From assembly GCA_902167985.1 (NCBI GenBank), contig CABHNZ010000012.1:62001-126000 (forward strand): a stretch of DNA of 64,000 nt, written 5' to 3'. Under the pieces are notes generated by a model. That model searched no databases and was not told the origin of the DNA. It was given only the letters and a program-made list of their open reading frames with translations. The stretch is from Shinella sp. UYSO24. GTDB lineage: Bacteria > Pseudomonadota > Alphaproteobacteria > Rhizobiales > Rhizobiaceae. Position 1 is the stretch's first letter, and each line of letters begins with the position of its first letter. The position numbers were made by a program, and so were the translations under genes. Shown here one piece after another: positions 19,235 to 30,119 of the stretch.

Positions 19235-19416
19235 ACGATTAATATCTGGTTATCAGTCACGCGATATAATCGGCTTTGACTGTAATTGACGTGCTTGTGC
19301 CTCGGACCTGTGGCATGAGCCGGCTGCAGGACAGGGTGCAGGCAAAGCCGTGCCCCGCATGCCCGCCGCGATCTTGCGATGATCGCGCGAGACAATAGAC
19401 TGCCCAAGGAGACACT

Positions 19417-20770
19417 ATGGCACGCCGTTATTTTGGTACCGATGGCATTCGCGGACATTCCAATATCTTCCCCATGACGCCGGATCTGGCGATGCGGGTG
19501 GGGATCGCGGTCGGCACCATGTTTCGTAACGGCAGCCATCGCCACCGGGTCGTGATCGGCAAGGATACCCGTCTGTCCGGCTATATGCTGGAAAACGCCA
19601 TGGTGGCGGGTTTTACCGCCGCCGGTCTCGACGTCTTCCTGCTCGGCCCGATCCCGACGCCGGCGGTTGCCATGCTGACGCGGTCCCTTCGTGCCGATGT
19701 CGGCGTGATGATTTCCGCTTCGCATAATCCGTTCGAAGACAATGGCATCAAGCTTTTCGGCCCCGATGGCTACAAGCTCTCCGACGAGCTGGAATTGCAG
19801 ATCGAGGATCTGCTCGAAAAGGACATGACCCCGCAGCTGGCGAAATCCGCCGATATCGGCCGGGCCAAGCGCGTCGAGGGTGATATCTACCGCTATATCG
19901 AGCATGTGAAGCGCACGCTGCCGCGCGACGTGACGCTGCAGGGCCTGCGGGTGGCGATCGACTGCGCCAATGGGGCTGCTTACAAGGTGGCGCCGCTGGC
20001 GCTCTGGGAACTCGGCGCGGAAGTCGTCACCATCGGCAATGAGCCGAACGGCACGAATATCAATCTCGATTGTGGCTCGACCAGCCCGGAAGCTTGCAGC
20101 GCAAGGTGCATGAAACGCGCGCGATATCGGCATTGCGCTCGATGGCGATGCGGACCGCCTGATCATCGTCGATGAGCGCGGCGAGATCGTCGATGGCGAC
20201 CAGCTGATGGCGGTGATTGCCGAAAGCTGGGCGGATGAGGAAAAGCTGCGCGGCGGCGGTATCGTCGCGACCGTCATGTCGAACCTCGGCCTTGAGCGTT
20301 TTCTCAACGGCAAGGGGCTGGATCTGGCGCGCACCAAGGTCGGCGACCGCTATGTGGTCGAGCATATGCGCAACCATGATTTCAACATTGGCGGCGAGCA
20401 ATCCGGCCATATCGTGCTTTCGGATTTCGGCACGACGGGCGACGGGCTCGTGGCAGCCCTGCAGGTTCTGGCGCATGTGAAGCGCCTCGGCCGGCCGGTC
20501 AGCGAAGTCTGCCGCCGCTTCGAGCCGGTGCCGCAGCTTTTGAAGAATGTCCGCTTCTCCGGCGGCAAGCCGCTGGAGGACAAGGTGGTCAAGCAGGCGA
20601 TTGCCGATGCCGAGGCTGAACTGGCCGGTCGCGGCCGTCTCGTCATCCGCCCGTCCGGCACCGAGCCGCTGATCCGCGTCATGGCGGAAGGCGATGATCG
20701 CGGTCAGGTGGAGCGGGTCGTCGACGGGCTTGTCGACGTGATCGCCAATCTACGCAGCGCTGCCGCCTGA
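19417..20770 (+). CDS. glmM: Phosphoglucosamine mutase GlmM (frame broken twice)
   Basis: GlmM interconverts glucosamine 6- and 1-phosphate for UDP-GlcNAc, peptidoglycan and lipid A. Repaired length is 451 residues, as expected. Motifs are [10 protein letters not shown] at the N-terminus, the phosphoserine loop [12 protein letters not shown] (S102), the metal-binding region DGDADR, the sugar-binding GGEQSGH, and the phosphate-binding [12 protein letters not shown] near the end. Breaks lie near 20093 and near 20121-20123, 30 bases apart. The ATG follows AAGGAG. Confidence 0.94.
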
Positions 20771-20789
20771 GGCATATGTTTCCCGCAAT

Positions 20790-20812
20790 CCCTCCCCACC
20801 AAGGGGGGAGGG
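20790..20812. repeat. C/G-run inverted repeat between convergent glmM and GH15 genes
   Basis: CCCTCCCC and GGGGAGGG flank a short loop. It lies between two converging genes and could serve as a terminator, but no T tract follows on either strand. It resembles short palindromes common in rhizobial spacers. Confidence 0.35.
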
Positions 20813-20831
20813 CAGATCGGCCGTCGGTCCA

Positions 20832-22805
20832 TTACGGCCGCCACTGGCTGAATTTGCCGTCGAGCGCGCCGTCGAGATAGAAGGCGGCGCTGATCAGTGC
20901 CAGGTGGGTGAAGGCCTGAGGGAAATTGCCGAGGAAATCACCGCGGGCGTCGAATTCTTCGGCATAGAGCTGCAGGTGATTGCCGAAGAGAAGCAGCTTT
21001 TCCATGTTGATCTCGGCCTCGTCCAGCCGTCCGGCGCGGGCGAGGCATTCGACATACCAGAAGGAGCAGGCGGCAAAAAGCCTTCGTCGCCTTTCAGCCC
21101 GTCCTTGCGGCGATAGCGCATGACGAGACTGTCGTCGGTCAATTGCGCCGAGATGGCATCGAGCGTCTTCAGCCATGCGGGATCGGTGGCGCTGATGAAA
21201 CGCACGAGCGGCATCATCAGCATCGAGGCATCAAGGTCGTCGCCGCCCTTGGCATGGACGAAATGGCCGAGATCCTCGTTCCAGAAATTCTGCCAGATAT
21301 CCTCGGTGATCGCATTGCGCACTTCGACCCAACGGCCGAAAGGCGCTGCCAGCGAACGTTTCTGTGCCAATCTCAAGGCCCGGTCGACGGCGACCCAGCA
21401 CATCAGCCGGGAATGGAGATGTTCCTGCGGCTCGCTGCGGATCTCCCATATGCCGGCATCCTTGTCTTGCCAGACATCGCAGACATGGTCGACCACGCGG
21501 CGCACGCTTCGCCAGTTGGTATGCGAGATCGCCTCGCCGTATTTGTTGCTGATGTAAACCGAATCGAGCAGCTCGCCATAGATATCGAGCTGCACCTGTT
21601 CGGCAGCGTTATTGCCGATGCGGACGGGCTTCGAGCCGGCATAGCCGGAGAGATGATCGAGCGAGGTCTCCAGTTCGACATTGCTGCCATCGAGATTGTA
21701 CATGATCTGCATATGGCCGCGTCTTGCACTGTCCGTCCGTTCGGTGATCCAGTGGGTGAAGGCATTCGCCTCATCCTGATAACCGAGCCGCATCAGCGCA
21801 TAGACGGTAAAGGAGGCGTCGCGGATCCAGGTCGCACGGTAATCCCAGTTTCGCGGGCCGCCGGGTGCTTCCGGAAGGCCGAAGGTACCGGCGGCGGCAA
21901 TCGAGCCATATTCCGATGAGGTCAGCAGTTTCAGCGCCAGTGCGGAGCGATTGACGGCAGAGCGCCAGCGGCCGCGATAGTTCGAGCGCTTCGACCAGGA
22001 CTGCCAGTAATGCAGGGTCTGGCGGATGAGGAGGTCCAGGCTCTCCTTGTCGGGCAGTTTCTGCTCCTCGTCCTTGCCGTCGTCATCCAGCACGAGGTCC
22101 AGCTTTTCGCCGGCCATGAGCGTGACATTTGCGGTGACACCGCCATCCTCCTCGACGAAATCGAGATCGCCGCAGAGCCGCAGCGTGAAGTCGCCGCAGG
22201 AGAAATGCACGATCGGTCCGTCGATCGTCACTTTCGGCTTGCGGCGGGCATAATCGAAACGCGGCCAGCAATGCAGCCGAAAGGAGACTTTTCCGCGCGT
22301 CACCTCGATACGGCGAACCAGCGACGGTTTGGCGCCGGTCTCTTCCGGGATCGGCATGAGGTCGATCACCTCGGCACTGTTTTCCTCGCCCAGCCAGCGG
22401 GTGAGGAGAACGTTGGTTTCCGGCACATACATCTGGATCTCGCGGGCGCCTCGATCTGCGGCGCAAGCTCGAAGGCTCCGCCTTTTTCCGCGTCGAGGAG
22501 TGCTGCGAAAATGCTCGGACTGTCGAAATTCGGCCAGCAGAGAAAATCGATCGCGCCATCGCGGGCAACCAGCGAGAGGGTGCGCAGGTTGCCGATTGCG
22601 CCATGTTCGGCGATCGGACGGGGGACGAGAGGAGTGGCGGGCGGTGCCTTTCGCCTTGTCGTCGTTCTGCCCGCGCGGGCTTGGCAGGAATGGACTTTGC
22701 GGCAGCGGTTCCGGTGTGGTTGAGGGTAGCAGCCCTTGGCGCTTTCCCGCGGTTCCCGGTCTTCGGCGTCGTCGTCAATGGCCGGTCCTTTCTCGTCGGT
22801 TTCAT
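20832..22805 (-). CDS. Glycoside hydrolase family 15 protein, glucoamylase/trehalase-like (frame broken about three times)
   Basis: The protein is about 658 residues if starting at the ATG at 22803-22805. The N-terminal GH15 signature [20 protein letters not shown] and [18 protein letters not shown] is followed by a beta-sandwich domain and the catalytic (alpha/alpha)6 barrel with [20 protein letters not shown] and the C-terminal [20 protein letters not shown]. Breaks lie at a run of five A (21076-21080, repair gives [10 protein letters not shown]), near 22440 (repair gives [10 protein letters not shown]), and somewhere in 22640-22690, where the exact site is uncertain. Family members hydrolyse alpha-glucosides or trehalose; the substrate is unknown here. 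Confidence 0.8.
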
Positions 22806-23088
22806 CCTTCGAGGGGTGAACGCGGCATGCCGCAATGGGTTTCGTTAATATCGAAAGGCCGGAGAGGAGGCGCGCCGGGCGCGGCCGGCGCTCGAAAATT
22901 GCGAGTATAACTCAGGAATTACATTGAAATACAAAGATGTAGGGTGGCGTGCACAGAGATGGTGCAACTCCTGTTGGTAAATAAGCATGGTTAAGTGCGC
23001 CTTAACCTTTCTGCGGCAATGTGTCGTTCAGACGCGTCAGCTGCGCCCATGCCGGCGGATGCTTTGAAAAGCTTTTGGAGATCAAGCC
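22806..23088. promoter_or_regulatory. Divergent region between GH15 gene and porin, with consensus CtrA box
   Basis: No gene lies here. At 22991-23006 TTAA, seven bases and TTAAC form an exact CtrA box, about 83 bases before the porin start, overlapped by the octamer ATGGTTAA (22987-22994). The preceding A/T-rich stretch (22905-22950) is a likely promoter area. Confidence 0.55.
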
Positions 23089-23910
23089 ATGAAGAAGTGC
23101 CTGGCGAGCGCGCTTGCGCTGCTGCTGACGGTCAGCGCTGCAAGCGCCGCCGATATGGTCGAGCCGCCGCCGCCGGTCCTGGATGCTCCGGAAGTGACGG
23201 TGCAGGAAGCGACCGGCTGGTATCTGCGTGGCGATGTCGGTTATGCCTTCAGCCATCTGCGCGGCGCCGAATATTTCCAGGGCTCCAATGACAGTCTGGT
23301 CGATTTCGACCATGCCAAGATCAAGGACAGCGCCATCCTCAGCGGCGGCGTCGGCTACCAGATCAACAATTACCTGCGCACCGACCTGACCTTCGATTAC
23401 CTGACGAAGAGCAAGTTCAATGGCGGAACGGTCGGCATCTGCACCGATACGATCTGCTCGTCGGATGACCGGACCTCGATGCAGGCCTATTCGCTGATGG
23501 CGAATGCCTATGTCGATCTCGGCACCTATGGCTATGTCACGCCTTATGTCGGCGCCGGTATCGGTGGTGCCTATGTCAAGTGGAACAACCTGCGCAACAC
23601 GATCTGCGACGATCCCTATTCGGATGGTTGCTATTCGACCACCCATGGCGGCAAGGGCAGCTGGCGCTTCAGCTATGCGCTGATGGTCGGTGCTTCCGTC
23701 GATATCACCTGCGCGCTGAAGGCCGATATCGGCTACAAGTACCAGCATATCGGTGGTGGCGACATGTTCGGCTATGAGGAAAACGGCGGTCCGGGCAGCG
23801 ACAAGGGCATGGATCTGCATGAAGCCCGCATCGGCGCTCGCTACGTCTTCGGTGGTTGCGACACTCCGGTCGCCTACGAGCCGCCACCGCCGCCGATGGT
23901 CTACAAATAA
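23089..23910 (+). CDS. Outer-membrane beta-barrel protein, Omp25/RopB-like
   Basis: The 273-residue protein has a signal peptide (MKKCLASALALLLTVSAASA) and a proline-rich mature N-terminus (VEPPPPVLDAPEV). Alternating beta strands follow, ending in RIGARYVFGGC and a proline-rich tail. Cysteines occur in short pairs (GICTDTICSS, TICDDPYSDGCYS). It belongs to the small eight-stranded porin-like Omp25/Omp31 group of Rhizobiales. An exact CtrA box lies 83 bases upstream and a terminator follows. Structural membrane role is probable; no specific substrate is implied. Confidence 0.85.
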   Translation: MKKCLASALALLLTVSAASAADMVEPPPPVLDAPEVTVQEATGWYLRGDVGYAFSHLRGAEYFQGSNDSLVDFDHAKIKDSAILSGGVGYQINNYLRTDLTFDYLTKSKFNGGTVGICTDTICSSDDRTSMQAYSLMANAYVDLGTYGYVTPYVGAGIGGAYVKWNNLRNTICDDPYSDGCYSTTHGGKGSWRFSYALMVGASVDITCALKADIGYKYQHIGGGDMFGYEENGGPGSDKGMDLHEARIGARYVFGGCDTPVAYEPPPPPMVYK

Positions 23911-23940
23911 GAACACTCCGGCCATTTACTTCGATTTTTC

Positions 23941-23971
23941 AAAGGCCTCGCCGTTCTGCGGCGGGGCCTTT
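23941..23971 (+). terminator. Terminator after porin gene
   Basis: A 13-bp stem, AAAGGCCTCGCCG/CGGCGGGGCCTTT with one G-U pair, has a five-base loop. The following T run is short. Confidence 0.65.
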
Positions 23972-24146
23972 CGGCGTCCGGATGCCTGAAATCCGTGAGC
24001 GGGGAAGGCAGGGGCTTGCCGCATGAACGGCAAAAAATCTTCTCGATGCGACCTTGCCCCGCTTGACTGTGAAAGCGCAGAAGAATAACCACGACAGCGG
24101 GACACCTCTCCCCAACGAGAGGCCAATTACCTGGAAGGGTATACAT
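23972..24146 (+). promoter_or_regulatory. serC leader, candidate cis-regulatory RNA
   Basis: A conserved RNA element (serC motif) is known upstream of serC-serA in alphaproteobacteria. Here the 5' leader contains a stable hairpin, CCTCTC/GAGAGG around CCCAAC (about 24105-24122), 25 bases before the start. It is preceded by GACAGCGGGA. I cannot confirm the match to the published consensus from memory, so this is a position to test. Confidence 0.35.
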
Positions 24147-25328
24147 ATGGCTACTGCCGCTCAGAAGCCGGACGCACGTCCGCTCAATTCTCATTTTTCG
24201 TCTGGCCCTTGCGCTAAGCGTCCCGGTTGGTCGCTTGAGGCGCTTTCCGATGCCCCGCTCGGTCGTTCGCACCGCGCCAAGGTTGGCAAGGACAAGCTCA
24301 AGCTCGCCATCGACCTCACCCGCGAAGTTCTGAACGTTCCGGCCGATTACCGTATCGGCATCGTGCCCGCCTCCGATACCGGCGCCGTCGAAATGGCGAT
24401 GTGGTCGCTGCTCGGCGAGCGTGGCGTCGACATGGTCGCCTGGGAAAGCTTTGGCGCCGGCTGGATCACCGATGTCGTCAAGCAGCTCAAGCTCAAGGAC
24501 GTCCGCAAGATCGAAGCCGATTACGGCGTTCTTCCCGAACTTTCCACGATCGACTTCGATCGTGACGTGGTCTTCACCTGGAACGGCACCACGTCCGGCG
24601 TGCGCGTTCCGAACGCCGATTTCATCCCGGCAGACCGCAAGGGCCTGACCATCTGCGATGCCACGTCCGCCGCCTTCGCGCAGGACATGGACTTTGCCAA
24701 GCTCGACGTCGTCACCTTCTCCTGGCAGAAGGTTCTGGGCGGCGAGGGCGGTCATGGCATGATCATTCTGTCGCCGCGCGCCGTCGCCCGTCTCGAAAGC
24801 TACGTGCCGGCATGGCCGCTGCCGAAGATCTTCCGTCTGACCTCGGGTGGCAAGATTTCCGAAGGCATCTTCAAGGGCGAGACGATCAACACGCCGTCGA
24901 TGCTCTGCGTCGAGGACTATATCGATGCGCTGGAATGGGCAAAGTCGGTCGGCGGCCTTGAGGGCCTGATTGCCCGCGCCGATGCCAATGCCAAGGTCAT
25001 CTTCGATTTCGTTGCGGCCAACGACTGGATCGCCAATCTGGCCCAGGTCGATGCGACCCGTTCGAACACGTCGGTCTGCCTGAAGATCGCCGATGCCGAA
25101 GTCGCAGCGCTCGATGCCGACGCACAGGCAGCCTTCGCAAAGGGCATGGTCTCCATCCTTGAAAAGGAAGGCGTGGCGCTTGATATCGGCGCTTATCGCG
25201 ACGCACCGTCCGGTCTTCGCATCTGGGCCGGCGCCACGATCGAAGCGGCTGACATGCAGGCCCTGATGCCGTGGCTCACCTTCGCGTTCGAAACGCAGAA
25301 GGCGACGCTTTCCAAGGCTGCTGCCTAA
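24147..25328 (+). CDS. serC: Phosphoserine aminotransferase SerC
   Basis: SerC transaminates 3-phosphohydroxypyruvate with glutamate, the second step of serine synthesis, and also serves pyridoxine synthesis. The 393-residue protein is the alphaproteobacterial type. [11 protein letters not shown] near the N-terminus, the PLP lysine in [16 protein letters not shown] (about residue 195) and [13 protein letters not shown] fit the family. The ATG at 24147 follows GGAAGGGT. The gene is intact and precedes serA by about 100 bases. Confidence 0.95.
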   Translation: MATAAQKPDARPLNSHFSSGPCAKRPGWSLEALSDAPLGRSHRAKVGKDKLKLAIDLTREVLNVPADYRIGIVPASDTGAVEMAMWSLLGERGVDMVAWESFGAGWITDVVKQLKLKDVRKIEADYGVLPELSTIDFDRDVVFTWNGTTSGVRVPNADFIPADRKGLTICDATSAAFAQDMDFAKLDVVTFSWQKVLGGEGGHGMIILSPRAVARLESYVPAWPLPKIFRLTSGGKISEGIFKGETINTPSMLCVEDYIDALEWAKSVGGLEGLIARADANAKVIFDFVAANDWIANLAQVDATRSNTSVCLKIADAEVAALDADAQAAFAKGMVSILEKEGVALDIGAYRDAPSGLRIWAGATIEAADMQALMPWLTFAFETQKATLSKAAA

Positions 25329-25330
25329 GC

Positions 25331-25365
25331 TTTTTTACGGCTCCGCCTTCGCATTCGCGGAGCCG
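25331..25365. promoter_or_regulatory. Stable hairpin between serC and serA
   Basis: The 9-bp perfect stem CGGCTCCGC/GCGGAGCCG (25338-25346 and 25357-25365) has a 10-base loop. Six T precede it, not follow it, so on the plus strand it is not a classical terminator. It may stabilise the serC 3' end or tune serA expression. Confidence 0.45.
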
Positions 25366-25426
25366 CACACATCCCGCATTCCCCGTCTCGCATTCAGAGA
25401 CTGAACCTCTTTTTCAGGAGCCCAAA

Positions 25427-27020
25427 ATGGCACCTCGCGTACTCGTATCCGACGAACTCTCCGAAACCGCCGTCCAGATCTTTCGCGATCGCGGCGTAGA
25501 GGTCGATTTCCAGCCGAAGCTTGGCAAGGACAAGGACAAGCTGGCCGAAATCATCGGCAATTATGATGGTCTCGCTATCCGCTCGGCCACCAAGGCGACG
25601 GAAAAGCTGATCGCTGCCGCCACCAACCTGAAGGTTATCGGCCGCGCCGGTATCGGCGTCGACAATGTTGACATCCCGGCTGCATCCAAGCGCGGTATCA
25701 TCGTGATGAATACGCCGTTCGGCAATTCGATCACGACCGCCGAACATGCGATCGCCATGATGTTCGCCGTTGCTCGCCAGCTTCCGGCAGCCGATGCCTC
25801 GACGCAGGCCGGCAAATGGGAAAAGACGCGCTTCATGGGTGTCGAGATCACCGGCAAGGTGCTTGGCGTCATCGGTGCCGGCAATATCGGTGGCATCGTC
25901 TGCAAGAAGGCGATCGGCCTTGGCATGCATGTCATCGCCTATGACCCCTTCCTGTCGGCCGAACGCGGCCGCGAAATGGGCGTCGAGAAGGTCGAACTGG
26001 ACGACCTGCTCGCCCGCGCCGACTTCATCACTCTTCATGTTCCGATGACCGACAAGACGCGCGGCATTCTTGGCCGTGAAAATCTCGCCAAGACCAAGAA
26101 GGGCGTTCGCATCATCAACTGCGCCCGCGGCGGTCTCGTCGATGAACAGGCGCTTGCCGACGCCATCAAGTCCGGCCATGTCGCCGCGCCGGCTTCGACG
26201 TGTTCGAAGTGGAGCCTGCAACCGAAAGCCCGCTTTTCGGCCTCGACAACGTCGTCTGCACGCCGCATCTCGGCGCGTCGACCACGGAAGCGCAGGAAAA
26301 CGTTGCGCTGCAGGTCGCCGAACAGATGTCCGACTATCTGATCAAGGGTGCCGTTTCCAACGCCATCAACATGCCGTCGATCACCGCTGAAGAAGCGCCG
26401 ATCCTCAAGCCGTTCATCAAGCTTGCCGACATTCTCGCGCCTTCGTCGGCCAGGTTTCGGATGATCCGATCAAGGAAATCGAGATCCTGTTCGACGGTGC
26501 GACTGCCGGCATGAACACGAAGGCGCTCACTTCCGCGCTTCTCGCAGGCCTGATCCGCAACCAGGTGGCCGATGTCAACATGGTTTCGGCGCCGATCATG
26601 ATCAAGGAAAAGGGCATCGTCCTTTCCGAGGTCAAGCGCGACAAGACCGGTATCTATGACGGCTATATCAAGCTGACCGTCAAGACCGACAAGCAGACCC
26701 GCTCGGTTGCCGGTACCGTCTTCTCCGACGGCAAGCCGCGCTTCATCCAGATCAAGGGCATCAACATGGACGCCGATGTCGGCGCCAACATGGTCTATAT
26801 CTCCAACACCGACGTTCCCGGCATGATCGGCTTCATCGGCACGACGCTCGGCAATGCCGGCGTCAACATCGCCAACTTCCAGCTCGGCCGCGACAAGGAA
26901 GGTGGCGACGCTATCGCGCTTCTCTACGTCGATGGCCCGGTTGCCGACGATGTGCTGGCCAAGCTGACCGCCAACCCGGCCGTCCGTCAGGCCCGCCCGC
27001 TGGTCTTCAACGTCGACTGA
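25427..27020 (+). CDS. serA: D-3-phosphoglycerate dehydrogenase SerA, ACT-domain type (frame broken twice)
   Basis: SerA starts serine synthesis by oxidising 3-phosphoglycerate. Repaired length is 531 residues, the long form. The substrate domain (VLVSDELSETAVQIF), NAD fold (VIGAGNIGGIVCKKAIGLGM) and catalytic region (INCARGGLVDEQALADAI, then TPHLGASTTEAQ) are followed by an intervening domain and a C-terminal ACT domain (NTDVPGMIGFIGTTLGNAGV). Breaks lie near 26184-26186 (repair GAGFDVFEVEP) and 26436-26438 (repair ILGAFVGQVS). A clear terminator follows. Confidence 0.95.
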
Positions 27021-27044
27021 TTTCTCCTCCCAAGGAGACCATGG

Positions 27045-27078
27045 AAAGGCCCGGTGCAGTTCTGCATCGGGCCTTTTT
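27045..27078 (+). terminator. Terminator after serA
   Basis: The stem AAAGGCCCGGTGCAG/CTGCATCGGGCCTTT (one G-U pair) is followed by T's. The serC-serA transcript should end here. Confidence 0.85.
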
Positions 27079-27268
27079 CATGCCTACTCGCGAGGATGTG
27101 ACCGGCACAACCGCGAAATCATTCACAGGTTGTATTTTGTCGCATTGTCTCGCGCCTTATCGTTCAATATCTACTAAGGCGCGAAAATGTGATGTGCCTA
27201 CTAAAATTTGTCATGGCGCATCTCTATATGAACGGGGAAGGCCGCATCCGGCGGCGAAAGAGGAGAGA

Positions 27269-28329
27269 ATGATGTTGTCCAAGCTTCGGCGCTTCAAGAA
27301 ACTGTTTGCGATCATGGCGATCGGTATGGCGGTTTCGGTGACAGCCGTCGATCTGGCAGAAGCCCGCCGCGCAAGCAGCGGCTCGAGCTTCGGCAGCCGC
27401 GGCACGCGCACCTATTCGGCGCCCGCCACGACCAATACCGCACCGGGTGCCGCGACCGGCATCAACCGGTCGATGACGCCCAATACGCAGCAGAACGCCA
27501 CCAATCCCGGCGGTCTTGGCGCTCAGGCCGCTCAGCAGCCGCGTCGCGGCATGTTCGGCGGCATGATGGGTGGTCTGCTCGGTGGTCTGGCGCTTGGCGG
27601 CCTGTTCGGCATGCTGATGGGTAGTGGTTTCGGCGGTGCTGCAGGCTTCCTCGGCATGTTGCTGCAGGTTGCCTGATTGCCGGTCTCGCGATGCTTGCCT
27701 TCCGCTTCTTTGCACGCCGTCGGGAGCAGCAGGCGGCCGGTCCGGCCGGCAGCTATGCCAACAGCTATCGCAATGATGCCAATGGCCCGGCTCCGGGCGG
27801 TAACGGTGCAGGTAATGGCGGCAGCTTCGGCGGCTTCAAGATCCCGCAGATGGGCGGCGCCAGCGCCGGTGCGGCTGGCGGCTATGCCGCCGCTCCGCGT
27901 CAGGCCGGTCCGGAAACCGATGAAATCGGTATCACCAACCGCGACCTCGACCAGTTCGAGAAGATCCTGACCTCGGTGCAGAGCGCCTATGCAGCGGAAG
28001 ACTATGCCAAGCTGCGTGACCTCACGACGCCGGAAGCCATGTCCTACCTGGCGGAAGAACTCGGTGAAAACGCCACCAATGGCGTCAAGAACGAGGTTCA
28101 TGACGTGAAGCTGCTGCAGGGCGACCTGTCGGAAGCATGGCGCGAAAACGGCCAGGACTATGCAACGGTTGCGATGCGCTATTCGAGCGTCGACTTCCTG
28201 CGTGACCGCAAGACCGGTGCCGTTGCCGATGGCGACCCGAACCATGCGAGCGAGACTGTCGAAGTCTGGACCTTCGTTCGCCGCCCGGCCAATGACTGGA
28301 AGGTCTCGGCCATTCAGTCGGCCGCCTGA
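27269..28329 (+). CDS. Tim44-domain membrane protein (frame broken once)
   Basis: Repaired length is about 353 residues. A signal/anchor (FKKLFAIMAIGMAVSVTAVD) is followed by a serine/threonine-rich stretch, a glycine-rich hydrophobic segment (GMFGGMMGGLLGGLALGGLF, about 98-117) and a second membrane helix at the break. The C-terminal domain (DLDQFEKILTSVQSAYAAED to WTFVRRPANDWKVSAIQSAA) is a Tim44/TimA-like fold. Adding one base near 27672-27673 gives LLQVALIAGLAMLAF. The ATG at 27269 follows AGAGGAG. Its end overlaps the convergent DUF1810 gene. Function in bacteria is unknown. Confidence 0.8.
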
Positions 28330-28772
28330 TCGGACAAGTTGCCGGATAGGAGAGCCAGCGTGCGTTCGTCGCGCTGGCCTTCGTAAAACTCTTCAAGGGC
28401 TCGCTCGAAAGGCGAGCCCTTTTTGCTGGCCGCTGCGAACAGCGTCATGCTGGAGCGGAATTTCAGATCGTCCGGCGTGCCGAGAATGGCATGTGCCGAC
28501 AGCCGCCCGGCATGGGCGAGCATCGCCTGCGTGCAGTCGATGAGGCGAGGGCCGAGCACCGGGTGGGCAAGATAGGCCTCAGCCTCCTCAACCGAGGCCA
28601 GCGCAAAGCGCTCCGACATGATGGACAAGCCGAGGCCGGCAAGTTGCGGGAAGACGTACCAGATCCAGTGAGATTGCTTGCGACCCTCGCGCAGCTCTTG
28701 CATCACGCGGTCATGGACAGGCGCCTGTGCATCGACAAATCGGGTCAGATCGATATCGGGCCATTCGCTCAT
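28314..28772 (-). CDS. DUF1810 family protein
   Basis: The 152-residue soluble protein has the family pattern LTRFVDAQAPVHDRVMQELR, SHWIWYVFPQLAGLG and HPVLGPRLIDCTQAML. The family is widespread and structurally known, but I know of no established function. It is convergent with and overlaps the Tim44-like gene by 16 bases, and is divergent from the mechanosensitive channel gene, with about 100 bases between starts. Confidence 0.8.
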   Translation of the reverse strand: MSEWPDIDLTRFVDAQAPVHDRVMQELREGRKQSHWIWYVFPQLAGLGLSIMSERFALASVEEAEAYLAHPVLGPRLIDCTQAMLAHAGRLSAHAILGTPDDLKFRSSMTLFAAASKKGSPFERALEEFYEGQRDERTLALLSGNLSDQAAD

Positions 28773-28869
28773 CACGGTTCTCCCGGTGGCCTTATCAAGG
28801 ATCCTCCCGAAAGATGAAATTTTCGAGACCGGCCTTTCCTATGCTGCATCGCACCCTAGCTGGGAAAGG

Positions 28870-29991
28870 ATGCAGACATTCATTCAGGATTTTCGCGACT
28901 ATACCGATTGGCTGCCGAACTGGCTGGTCAGTATCGGTGTGATCGCTGCGGCGATCGTGATCGGCCTTGCCGCGCATCGCTTCACCTTCCGCCTTCTCAC
29001 CCGCTGGGTGGAGAGCAAGGATCTGTTCTGGCGCTCGCTGGTGTCGCGCGGCCGGCGGCCGATGCGGCTTGCGGTTCTGACCTTCACGCTGTCGCTGGCG
29101 GCGAATTTCGCGCCGCTTGCGCCAAGGCCGGGCGAGGTGATCCGCCAGGTCCTGCTGCTCGGCTTCATTCTCGTCGTCGGCTGGACGGCGAAGACGACGC
29201 TGCATATCTGGATGACCGTCTATCTGAGACGCTTCAAGCTCGATGCCGAAGACAATCTTCTGGCGCGAACCCATGTTACCCAGTCGCGGATTGCCGAGCG
29301 GATCGGCGGGTTCATGATCGTCATCATCACCATTGCCGCGATGCTGATGACTTTCCCGGCCGTGCAGCAATATGGCGTCTCGGTTCTCGCCTCCGCCGGT
29401 GTGGCCGGTATCGTGCTCGGTCTTGCGCTGCAGCCGATGCTGAAGAACCTGTTTGCCGGCATCCAGCTTGCCATCACGCAGCCGATCCGTATCGACGATG
29501 CGCTGATCGTCGAAGGGGAATGGGGCAATGTGGAGGAAATTACCGCGACCTATGTCGTGGTGAAGCTTTGGGACTGGCGCCGGATGATCCTGCCGCTCTC
29601 CTATTTCATCGAGAACCCGTTCCAGAACTGGACCCGCGAAAGTGCGGCCCTCATCGGCACCGTGATGATCTATCTGGATTATTCGGTGCCCGTCAGCGCC
29701 ATTCGCGGCAAGGTTGACGAGATCCTTGCCAATTCGAAACTGTGGGACAAGAAGGTGGTGGCGGTTCAGGTGACGGATTTTCGCGAGAATGTCATGGAGA
29801 TCCGCATTCTCGCCTCAGCCAATACCGCGCCGAAAACCTTCGATCTGCGCTGTGAAGTGCGCGAAAAACTGATCGATTTCATCCAGCGCGAATATCCGAA
29901 CTCGCTGCCGCGGGTACGCGCCGAGGGCGCGCGCAACAGCGACGGGGCGGCGATTGCGGGCAAGGTCGCGCATCACTCGCTGCAATCCTGA
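28870..29991 (+). CDS. Small-conductance mechanosensitive channel, MscS family
   Basis: The 373-residue protein has several N-terminal membrane helices (about 17-35, 65-80, 90-110, 135-155). The MscS pore helix and beta domain follow (GVAGIVLGLALQPMLKNLFA, then IRIDDALIVEGEWGNVEEI), with a C-terminal alpha/beta domain after that. Channels of this type release solutes on hypo-osmotic shock. The ATG at 28870 follows AAAGG. The gene is intact. Confidence 0.9.
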   Translation: MQTFIQDFRDYTDWLPNWLVSIGVIAAAIVIGLAAHRFTFRLLTRWVESKDLFWRSLVSRGRRPMRLAVLTFTLSLAANFAPLAPRPGEVIRQVLLLGFILVVGWTAKTTLHIWMTVYLRRFKLDAEDNLLARTHVTQSRIAERIGGFMIVIITIAAMLMTFPAVQQYGVSVLASAGVAGIVLGLALQPMLKNLFAGIQLAITQPIRIDDALIVEGEWGNVEEITATYVVVKLWDWRRMILPLSYFIENPFQNWTRESAALIGTVMIYLDYSVPVSAIRGKVDEILANSKLWDKKVVAVQVTDFRENVMEIRILASANTAPKTFDLRCEVREKLIDFIQREYPNSLPRVRAEGARNSDGAAIAGKVAHHSLQS

Positions 29992-30046
29992 TCGCGACAT
30001 TTCTGCGGCGGTGCAAAAACTGAATGGTAAACAGTTTGTTTGTTAG

Positions 30047-30062
30047 TTAAGCGTGATTTAAC
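30047..30062. promoter_or_regulatory. Consensus CtrA box before a small membrane-peptide gene
   Basis: TTAA (30047-30050), seven bases and TTAAC (30058-30062) match the full CtrA box TTAA-N7-TTAAC exactly. The nearest downstream gene is the 32-codon frame at 30120, and mnmA lies beyond it. Confidence 0.5.
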
Positions 30063-30119
30063 GGTTGTGGGCGGAAATGGAACGGTATATCCGGCGATTT
30101 GAGGCTGCTGGACGCCATT

